A stretch of 6,775 nt of DNA from an uncultured Verrucomicrobiota bacterium (lineage in GTDB: Bacteria > Verrucomicrobiota > Verrucomicrobiia > Limisphaerales > UBA1096): positions 1-6,775 of the forward strand of contig CAJWPV010000077.1 of assembly GCA_913045395.1 (NCBI GenBank), given 5' to 3'. Shown in pieces: positions 1-5,382 of the stretch. The translations under genes and the position numbers were made by a program. A model generated the notes under the pieces. It saw only the letters and a list, made by a program, of their open reading frames with translations, did no database searches and had not been told where the DNA came from. How positions within the stretch are numbered: position 1 is the first letter of the stretch; every line of letters starts with the position of its first letter.

Positions 1-75
1 GGAAAATCAGTCCACGTGCAGGTTGGCTCGGCCTCTATGATCGATTCCCAGGCCAGCCTGCGGTAGCCTACCTTC
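1..75. other. Left flank upstream of slyX, possible tail of an upstream gene
   Basis: No complete gene fits here. Two plus-strand frames are open from the window edge. One ends with TAG at 64-66. The other ends with TGA at 85-87, which would overlap the slyX start, and it reads as plausible protein (…GWLGLYDRFPGQPAVAYLHVA). Either could be the C-terminus of a gene beginning outside the window, but neither is long enough to identify. Bases 19-27 and 52-60 can pair (CAGGTTGGC with GCCAGCCTG, one G-U) around a 24-base loop. No T-run follows, so this is weak evidence for a terminator. Confidence 0.25.
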
Positions 76-282
76 ATGTCGCATGAAGAACGACTGGTAA
101 ACATCGAGTTCGGCCTCACTCATCTGGAGCAGCTTGTGGAGAGCCTGAACCAAACCATCATCGGGCAGGATAAGATCATTCAACAGCTTCAAACCCAGAT
201 GAACCGCCTCACCTCAGACTTGGAAGCGAAGGAGATGGACTCCATCAAGGGCACAGTCACCAAGCCGCCACACTATCAGTGA
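76..282 (+). CDS. slyX: SlyX family protein
   Basis: A 68-residue protein resembling SlyX, a small cytoplasmic coiled-coil protein of unknown biochemical role; the family is usually about 70 residues. The body (roughly residues 4-50) is a heptad-patterned helix with the family's layout: an ERL..IE start, a hydrophobic LEQLVESLNQTI stretch, then Q-rich repeats (QDKIIQQLQTQMNRL). It ends in a short charged tail closing with PPHYQ; a PPHY-type ending is characteristic of SlyX. The ATG at 76 is the start that gives the usual length, and no clear Shine-Dalgarno sequence precedes it. It converges on the kinase gene and overlaps its end by 7 bases, leaving no room for an intergenic terminator. The name slyX comes from its position near slyD in enterobacteria; no slyD is visible here. 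The opposite-strand frame over 7-192 is a shadow. Confidence 0.82.
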   Translation: MSHEERLVNIEFGLTHLEQLVESLNQTIIGQDKIIQQLQTQMNRLTSDLEAKEMDSIKGTVTKPPHYQ

Positions 283-1298
283 GCGCAAACCAACGACCGT
301 ATATCCTGCAGGCTTGCCGTTCCTGTGGTGCCCAGCTGGTGAACGACTACCGAGGCGGCCGCCATCGCTAGTCTCATCGCCTCGCTAGTTTCCGCGCCAG
401 CCGCGATGGCCGTGGCCAAGTTTGCCATGACAGCATCCCCGGCACCCACAACGTCAATCTCCCCTCGTGCCGGTAGACATGGCACGTGTTCCGGCTGCTC
501 CCCTGGCTTGGCCCCGGCGATACCATCTTCGCTGAGGCTCACGAACACCGCCTGGCCTCGCTCGGTGGCCAATCTCCCCACGGCCGAGCATAACTCAGGT
601 ACCGGTGTCTCAGCCTTTTGGCCGGTCAGTACGGCAAACTCCTCCCGATTCATCTTCAACCCGACAGCAGGGAAATGCCCCGGCCCACGCCGGCTGTCGG
701 CCAGCATGAGCAAATCAGGACTTTCACGGCGAATCTGGCTAAGCGCATCGATCACCCCACCGGTAAACACACCGGTATCCGCCTCATCAACCTGCTCGAG
801 CAGCACCATCGCATCCACCCGCTTGGCCAAGGCGTTGAGAGACTCGATCATTTGCTGCTGCACTACTGCAGGCGTGGGCGACCAGTTCTTAAAATCGAGC
901 CGATTCAGTTCCCTCGGCGGTCGCCCCGGCTCGATCACCAGTGGCTTGGTGTAAGAAAAAGTCCTGCGATCGGGCGTCTGAAAAAAATGCCCCACGTCAA
1001 CGCAGTCCGCTTGGTCGAGTGCGCGCATCAACTCGTACCCTTCACCATCCTCGCCGGCAAAACCTACCGGATAAACCGTTCCCACGCCAAGCGCCAACAG
1101 ATTATTCAGGATGGTTCCACAGCCGCCGGGCTGGGAACGCACCCGAGCCACGTTGAACACCTCGAGCGAGGTTTCGATGGAAGTTTCAGCTAGCGCAGGA
1201 TCGATCTCAAGATACCGATCGAGACAAAAATCCCCGACCAGCGCCACCCGTAGACCTGGGAAACAGCCGGCAATTTCATCAAGGCGCTTCTCCTTCAC
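276..1298 (-). CDS. PfkB-family sugar kinase, HldE kinase-domain-like
   Basis: A 340-residue ribokinase/PfkB-family kinase, expected to transfer phosphate from ATP to a sugar or sugar phosphate in the cytoplasm. The N-terminus (residues 17-29, RVALVGDFCLDRY) matches the opening strand of heptose-7-phosphate kinase (HldE N-terminal domain/HldA). A PGG element at 57-59 is the first PfkB signature region. RELNRLDF near the middle resembles the QQLIRLDF segment of HldE. NREEF near 220 fits the usual acceptor-lobe helix. The C-terminal signature is DVVGAGDAV, with GAGD at 285-288 and D288 as catalytic base, followed by an HQLGTTGT segment like the end of the HldE kinase domain. The cytidylyltransferase-like second half of HldE is absent, so it cannot make ADP-heptose alone. 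The start is GTG at 1298-1296, overlapping the upstream TGA by 4 bases, with no clear Shine-Dalgarno, which implies translational coupling. The fold assignment is firm; the substrate is inferred only by similarity, and other sugar or nucleoside kinases remain possible. Confidence 0.88.
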   Translation of the reverse strand: MKEKRLDEIAGCFPGLRVALVGDFCLDRYLEIDPALAETSIETSLEVFNVARVRSQPGGCGTILNNLLALGVGTVYPVGFAGEDGEGYELMRALDQADCVDVGHFFQTPDRRTFSYTKPLVIEPGRPPRELNRLDFKNWSPTPAVVQQQMIESLNALAKRVDAMVLLEQVDEADTGVFTGGVIDALSQIRRESPDLLMLADSRRGPGHFPAVGLKMNREEFAVLTGQKAETPVPELCSAVGRLATERGQAVFVSLSEDGIAGAKPGEQPEHVPCLPARGEIDVVGAGDAVMANLATAIAAGAETSEAMRLAMAAASVVVHQLGTTGTASLQDIRSLVCAH

Positions 1299-2410
1299 GC
1301 TGGGGTTAAGTTGCTCAATGCTTGAACCAGATGCTGAACGAAAGCCAGATTGTCACACTGCAGGTAATGCATCGAGCCACCCATCCGGGCGTAGGTTTTG
1401 CAGAAACGCAGATAGTAGGACGGACTGGTAATGGGCGGCTCTCCCTGCGCCCAGTCCCATCCCCCACCGTCCTGGAGATCGACCACATGCATCGAGTGAT
1501 CACTGACTATCTCCCGCCCCTCCTGCAGGCGTATGTGATTCACGCAGCTCAACGCCTTCTCGAATACCTGCGGCCCCATGATGGCCGAACCGACCGACAA
1601 CACCACGCCATCGTCAAGTTGATCGAGTGTCGCGGCGAACTTTTGAAAATCGACCTGCGCCCCCCTGCCAAGCGCGGCGCCGTTGAACATCGGATGATTC
1701 GAAATAATATCGTACCCAATACCGGGATGCACCGTCAACGGAACCCCGTGAGAGTCGGCGGAAGCCAGCACCGAGGCCTGTTTCCAACGGTGCTTAAGTT
1801 CGCACCGTCCCTCCGGCACAGAGCCGTTGCGCATCGCATGAAGCAACTCCGCTCGGGCGGCAGCCAACTCGTGCGCTGGGTCCGCCACTATGAGCGAGAC
1901 CAACTCATCCGCCTCTGGCAAGTCAATGCCATCCCCTGCTATAAAACGGCCAAGCGCCTCGCCGTAACCAAGCCCCTCGATCCCGCCGGCGAGCAGCGCC
2001 AAATGAATGTAGCGCCCCGTTTCCTCCCAAGTGCCAAAGGTGCCGGTCGCAACGTTCGAGCGGACACACTCGGTCGAGCGACCAAGCCAGGCATACTCCC
2101 AGTCGTGAATTGTCCCGGCACCGTTGGTGGCCAAGTGGGTTAACCAGCCGTTGGCGATCAAGTTGTCGAGAATCAGAGCAGCGCCATTTTTGATCAGGTG
2201 CGCCCCGTAGATCAGCATCACGGCCGCGCCCTTGGCCCGGGCGTCCCGGATGCGCTCGGCGCAATGATCGACCTGCGCCCTCAATTGCCCGCTGATGGCC
2301 ACCGGCTCTGCCGCGACAGGCACCAACATCTCCTCCACCGCGCTAAGGCTCTTGCGCTTAACCAAGGGCAGCGGTTTGATTTTATGAAGATCAATTTTTT
2401 TGCCAGTCAT
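1295..2410 (-). CDS. Deoxyhypusine-synthase-like protein, function unknown
   Basis: A 371-residue cytoplasmic-looking protein with no signal peptide or membrane segment. I recognise it as a member of a conserved bacterial family that databases tend to label deoxyhypusine-synthase-like or hypothetical. Conserved-looking blocks: LPLVKRKSL at 14-22; MLIYGAHLIKNG at 65-76; TNGAGTIHDWE at 95-105; GTFGTWEETGRY at 123-134; HPGIGYDIISNHP at 228-240; NGAALGRG at 243-250; and a Rossmann-like VVLSVGSAIMGPQVF at 269-283. True deoxyhypusine synthase uses NAD and spermidine to modify a lysine of eIF5A. I cannot see its GGGVxKHH/active-lysine region here, and bacteria lack eIF5A, so a different reaction is likely. 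It is the middle gene of the operon: its ATG overlaps the phosphatase stop by 4 bases and its TGA overlaps the kinase GTG by 4 bases. A GAGGG just upstream is a plausible ribosome site. That the gene is real is nearly certain; its activity is not known. Confidence 0.8.
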   Translation of the reverse strand: MTGKKIDLHKIKPLPLVKRKSLSAVEEMLVPVAAEPVAISGQLRAQVDHCAERIRDARAKGAAVMLIYGAHLIKNGAALILDNLIANGWLTHLATNGAGTIHDWEYAWLGRSTECVRSNVATGTFGTWEETGRYIHLALLAGGIEGLGYGEALGRFIAGDGIDLPEADELVSLIVADPAHELAAARAELLHAMRNGSVPEGRCELKHRWKQASVLASADSHGVPLTVHPGIGYDIISNHPMFNGAALGRGAQVDFQKFAATLDQLDDGVVLSVGSAIMGPQVFEKALSCVNHIRLQEGREIVSDHSMHVVDLQDGGGWDWAQGEPPITSPSYYLRFCKTYARMGGSMHYLQCDNLAFVQHLVQALSNLTPA

Positions 2411-3273
2411 TTTCCCTCAATCACGTCCAACAGAACGGCCGCGTCGCGGTAATCCGGGATGACGATGTCTGCGCCGACGCCAAGCAGTCGTTTGCGTTTC
2501 CACTCATCAAACCTCCCGGCTCCGTTGTTGGCTTCATCACTAGCCACGGCCACCGCAAGGCCACCCACATTTTTTCCATCTTCAATCTCCACGTAACCAT
2601 CGCCAATCACCATCAACCGGTCTCCGTCAACCTGGTTTTCCCTCAAGATTCGCTCGATCACCTGCTTCTTTGAAAAACTCTTGTAGTCATCCTGTGCACC
2701 GTAAATATGTTCACCAAAGTACCCGTCCAGGCCGAGTAATTCCGCCTCATGCTTGACATTAGGCTCATCAGTGCCGCTCCCAAGGTAAAGACTCCAGCCT
2801 CGTGCCACAAGGCCGTCGAGTAGCGCGATCGACCCATATAACAGGAACTCCACCGGGTTGGCGGCGTCGCCGCTTAAACGGTTCACGCGGGATTGAATCC
2901 GCACCTCGAGTCGCCGCAGATACTCATGTTTGTACTCGAGCGGATGAAGCGGCACGCCTCCCCGCTCAGCGACACGTTCGGCAAACTTCATCATTTGAAA
3001 GATCGTCTGGCGGCCGTTTAGCGTCATGATGTCGTCCAGTAGCATGGCGCGCACGCCAGCAGGCTCATCGCCACTGGTGGGCGGGAGCATTTCCTCGAAC
3101 ATCGGCAGCATCACCTCCGGCCACCCCTCACGGATCAGTGACAAGGTGCCATCAAAATCAAACAACACGTGCCGAATCTTCGGGCACGGGAGAAAATGGT
3201 GAGCAAACTGCACCCTCCCGGAAAAGCGCTTGGTCAAGATATCGTGCGAGGCTAACGAAGAGGAATTGGTCAT
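2407..3273 (-). CDS. HAD-superfamily hydrolase, probable phosphatase
   Basis: A 288-residue haloacid-dehalogenase-type phosphohydrolase of the phosphoglycolate-phosphatase-like kind, probably removing phosphate from a small metabolite in the cytoplasm. Motif I is VLFDFDGTL, with nucleophile D39 and acid/base D41. A long helical insertion (about 50-145) fits a C1 cap domain. Motif II is LYLGSGTD at 162-169, motif III is a lysine at 202 or 203 ([11 protein letters not shown]), and motif IV is [12 protein letters not shown] at 222-233, with the acidic metal ligands. The frame stays open upstream to 3441, but the ATG at 3273-3271 is preferred. The longer version adds 56 residues unlike HAD proteins and would run across the htpG start. 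The chosen start leaves about 30 residues before motif I, so a slightly later start cannot be excluded. First gene of the three-gene operon, overlapping the next by ATGA. It is not obviously GmhB, the small capless heptose-bisphosphate phosphatase, so its substrate is open. Confidence 0.87.
   Translation of the reverse strand: MTNSSSLASHDILTKRFSGRVQFAHHFLPCPKIRHVLFDFDGTLSLIREGWPEVMLPMFEEMLPPTSGDEPAGVRAMLLDDIMTLNGRQTIFQMMKFAERVAERGGVPLHPLEYKHEYLRRLEVRIQSRVNRLSGDAANPVEFLLYGSIALLDGLVARGWSLYLGSGTDEPNVKHEAELLGLDGYFGEHIYGAQDDYKSFSKKQVIERILRENQVDGDRLMVIGDGYVEIEDGKNVGGLAVAVASDEANNGAGRFDEWKRKRLLGVGADIVIPDYRDAAVLLDVIEGK
2414..2418 (-). promoter_or_regulatory. Ribosome binding site of the deoxyhypusine-synthase-like gene
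   Basis: On the minus strand the sequence reads TTGAGGGAAA directly before ATG, giving a GAGGG Shine-Dalgarno-like core three bases from the start codon. It lies inside the last codons of the HAD phosphatase gene. This supports the ATG at 2410-2408, and re-initiation from the overlapping stop would reinforce it. It is the clearest ribosome site in the window; spacing is slightly short. Confidence 0.45.
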
Positions 3274-3415
3274 AAAACTGCGTTTGGGCAATCTAACGCC
3301 CCACCTCCCCACAGTGAAGAAGAAACCCCCCTTCGCCGCAGTCAAATACCCAAAACGCTTGCAGTCCGGCTTGGCAATGGGTTTATTGCTCTCCGCGCAA
3401 TCAGCGCGCAAACAC
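3274..3415. promoter_or_regulatory. Divergent intergenic region between the HAD operon and htpG
   Basis: These 142 bases separate two head-to-head genes, so promoters for both must lie here unless they sit inside coding sequence. No strong sigma-70 promoter is visible. For htpG, TTGCAG at 3359-3364 and TTTATT at 3382-3387 are 17 bases apart but match the consensus poorly. For the operon, TTGACT on the minus strand (3345-3340) is a good -35, but no fair -10 stands at the right distance. I see no CIRCE inverted repeat (TTAGCACTC-N9-GAGTGCTAA) and no clear sigma-32 promoter. Confidence 0.45.
3394..3408 (+). other. Short GC hairpin just before the htpG start
   Basis: CGCGC at 3394-3398 and GCGCG at 3404-3408 are perfect inverted arms around the loop AATCA, ending 7 bases before the htpG ATG. 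There is no Shine-Dalgarno core between the hairpin and the start. In an htpG transcript this stem would sit where the ribosome lands, so a role in translation is possible. A five-base stem in GC-rich DNA also arises easily by chance. Confidence 0.25.
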
Positions 3416-5347
3416 ATGGCAACAGAAAAAAAAGAATTCAAGACCGAGGTCCAGCAACTGCTCGACCTGGTGATTCATTCACTCTACTCGAACAAGGATA
3501 TCTTCCTGCGGGAGCTTATCAGCAACGGATCGGATGCGATCGACCGGCTGCGCTTCAAGGCCTTGTCCGACAAGGAACTGGTACAGGATGATCCGGAGTT
3601 TCGCATAAAGCTCCACGTGGACAACGAGGCCAAAACCCTCCGCATCGAGGACAACGGCATCGGCATGACACGCGATGAACTTGAGAGCAATATCGGCACC
3701 ATTGCCCGTTCTGGTACACGGCAATTCATGGAGGAACTCAAGAAAGGCAAGGTCAAGAACAACCCAGAACTGATTGGCCAGTTCGGTGTCGGGTTCTACT
3801 CTGCCTTCATGGTTGCGGACAAGGTGACACTCAAAACCCGCCACGCCGGCAGCGACGAGTCGTGGACGTGGGAATCCAGCGGCGGTGGAACCTATGAAAT
3901 CTCCGAGGGAGACCGTGACAAGCGCGGCACTGAGATCACACTGCACCTGAACGAGAGTAGCCGGGATTACATCGTGGAATTCAGGCTCCGGCAGATTATC
4001 AAGAAATATTCCGACTTCGTGGAGTACCCGGTAGTGATGGACATCATCCGAGACGAAACTCCGGTGGATGATGAGGGCAAACCGAAGGAGGGCGCCGAGA
4101 AACAAACCACGACCATAGAGGAAACGCTAAACTCTATGAAAGCGATCTGGATGCGCCCGAAAAGCGATGTCAAAAAGGAAGAGTACAATGAATTTTACAA
4201 GCACGTCTCCCACGACTACACCGACCCGCTCAAGACAATCCACTACTCCGCCGAGGGAAAGATCGAGTTCAAGGCGTTGTTGTATCTACCCTCCAAGGCG
4301 CCGTTTGACATGTTCCAACAGGAAGGTACCAGGCACGGCATCCACCTGTACGTGAAACGGATTTTCATCATGGACAACTGCGAGGCTCTACTTCCCCGTT
4401 ACCTGCGCTTCGCCAAGGGCGTCGTCGAGTCCAACGACCTGCCACTGAACGTCTCCCGCGAAATCCTGCAGGAGGATGCAGTTATCAAAAAGATCGAGAA
4501 AAGTGTCACAACCAAGATTCTCTCCGAGTTGAAGTCCATGATGAAAAAGTCGGGTGAGGATTACATCACCTTCTACAGGGAATTTGGCAAGGTACTCAAG
4601 GAAGGCGTCGAGGTCGACCAGTTAAACAAGGAAAAAATCAAGGATCTGCTCCTGTTCGAAAGCAGCAAGACAGAGTCGGGTAAGTACGTATCGTTAAAGG
4701 AATACACCGATCGCATGGCCATCGATCAAAAGGAGATTTACTACCTCACCGGCAACTCACGCAGCGCAGTCGAGAATTCCCCTCACCTCGAGGTCTTCAA
4801 GAAAAAAGAGATCGAGGTGCTGTTCATGATCGAGCCGGTGGATGAGTTTATCCTGGCCAGTTTTGGCGAGTACGACAAAAAGAAACTCAAGTCGATCGCT
4901 CAGGGCGATATCAACCTCGGCACCGAGGAGGAAAAGAAACTCGCCGACGAAAAGAAAAAGGAAGCTTCCGGCAAATACAAGAAACTCATCAAGAAGGTTC
5001 AGGACAGCCTCAAGGACGACGTGAAGGAGGTTCGACTCTCCGACCGGTTGACCGACAGCGCGAGTTGCCTGGTCACTGACGATGGCGACATGAACCCCCA
5101 GATGGAGCGCATCTTCGCCGCCATGAACCAACCCGTGCCGGAGACCAAGCGTATCCTTGAGTTGAACCCCAAGCACCCGGTGATCGAGACGATGAACAAA
5201 CTGTTCACCGACGACAAACAGAACTCCAAGATTAACGACTACGCTGCGCTGCTGTATGATCAAGCGCTACTGACCGAGGGCATCTCCATCAAGGACCCCG
5301 CAAGGTTCACCCGTCTAATCAGTGACCTTATGGTACAAGCTAAATAG
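3416..5347 (+). CDS. htpG: Molecular chaperone HtpG (bacterial Hsp90)
   Basis: A 643-residue cytosolic ATP-dependent Hsp90 chaperone, close to the family's usual 620-640. The N-terminal GHKL ATPase domain shows E33 and N37 in [11 protein letters not shown] (33-42), the DNGIGM box at 79-84, and the glycine-rich lid [11 protein letters not shown] at 121-131. The middle client-binding domain carries the AIWMRPKSD segment, [31 protein letters not shown] and the catalytic-loop arginine block [11 protein letters not shown]. The C-terminal dimerisation domain ends with [19 protein letters not shown] and a helical tail. It lacks the eukaryotic MEEVD ending, as bacterial forms do. The frame is open back to an ATG at 3230, but [27 protein letters not shown] is where Hsp90 homology begins, so the ATG at 3416 is chosen; an in-frame ATG at 3377 is less likely. 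No clear Shine-Dalgarno precedes it. Divergent from the HAD operon and convergent with the sulfatase. The charged linker found in eukaryotes is absent, as usual for HtpG. Confidence 0.97.
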   Translation: MATEKKEFKTEVQQLLDLVIHSLYSNKDIFLRELISNGSDAIDRLRFKALSDKELVQDDPEFRIKLHVDNEAKTLRIEDNGIGMTRDELESNIGTIARSGTRQFMEELKKGKVKNNPELIGQFGVGFYSAFMVADKVTLKTRHAGSDESWTWESSGGGTYEISEGDRDKRGTEITLHLNESSRDYIVEFRLRQIIKKYSDFVEYPVVMDIIRDETPVDDEGKPKEGAEKQTTTIEETLNSMKAIWMRPKSDVKKEEYNEFYKHVSHDYTDPLKTIHYSAEGKIEFKALLYLPSKAPFDMFQQEGTRHGIHLYVKRIFIMDNCEALLPRYLRFAKGVVESNDLPLNVSREILQEDAVIKKIEKSVTTKILSELKSMMKKSGEDYITFYREFGKVLKEGVEVDQLNKEKIKDLLLFESSKTESGKYVSLKEYTDRMAIDQKEIYYLTGNSRSAVENSPHLEVFKKKEIEVLFMIEPVDEFILASFGEYDKKKLKSIAQGDINLGTEEEKKLADEKKKEASGKYKKLIKKVQDSLKDDVKEVRLSDRLTDSASCLVTDDGDMNPQMERIFAAMNQPVPETKRILELNPKHPVIETMNKLFTDDKQNSKINDYAALLYDQALLTEGISIKDPARFTRLISDLMVQAK

Positions 5348-5352
5348 TCTGT

Positions 5353-5382
5353 ACTTGGCCAAGTGCCCGGCTAGTTACGGGC
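5353..5382. terminator. Possible bidirectional terminator between htpG and the sulfatase gene
   Basis: Two adjacent inverted repeats lie at the convergent junction. ACTTGGCCAAGT at 5353-5364 is a perfect 12-base palindrome. GCCCG at 5365-5369 pairs with CGGGC at 5378-5382 around an 8-base loop that includes the sulfatase stop codon. Both genes end here, which is where a shared terminator would be expected. Neither strand has a T-run after the stem, so a classical intrinsic terminator is not supported; the 12-base palindrome has no room for a loop and would fold with a shorter stem. Confidence 0.3.

Noticed and set aside
354..363. GGCGGCCGCC palindrome near the end of the kinase gene.
   Set aside because: It encodes part of a conserved-looking C-terminal helix and is explained by GC-rich codons.
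406..1193. Overlapping plus-strand open frames (406-954, 618-1193) opposite the kinase gene.
   Set aside because: They are low-quality translations antisense to a clear PfkB kinase.
1322..2143. A 273-residue plus-strand open frame opposite the deoxyhypusine-synthase-like gene.
   Set aside because: Its translation is rich in Arg, His and Pro with no recognisable domain, while the opposite strand has conserved blocks and coupled starts; it is a shadow frame of GC-rich coding DNA.
3230..3415. An N-terminal extension of HtpG by 62 residues from the upstream in-frame ATG at 3230.
   Set aside because: The added residues do not look like Hsp90, the segment lies over the start of the HAD gene on the other strand, and family homology begins at the ATG at 3416.
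3274..3441. A 56-residue N-terminal extension of the HAD protein starting at 3441.
   Set aside because: It would overlap the start of htpG, has no HAD-like sequence, and would leave no divergent promoter region.
4757..5263. A 168-residue minus-strand open frame inside htpG.
   Set aside because: Its Leu/Val-rich translation is the mirror of Lys/Glu-rich Hsp90 codons; no independent support.
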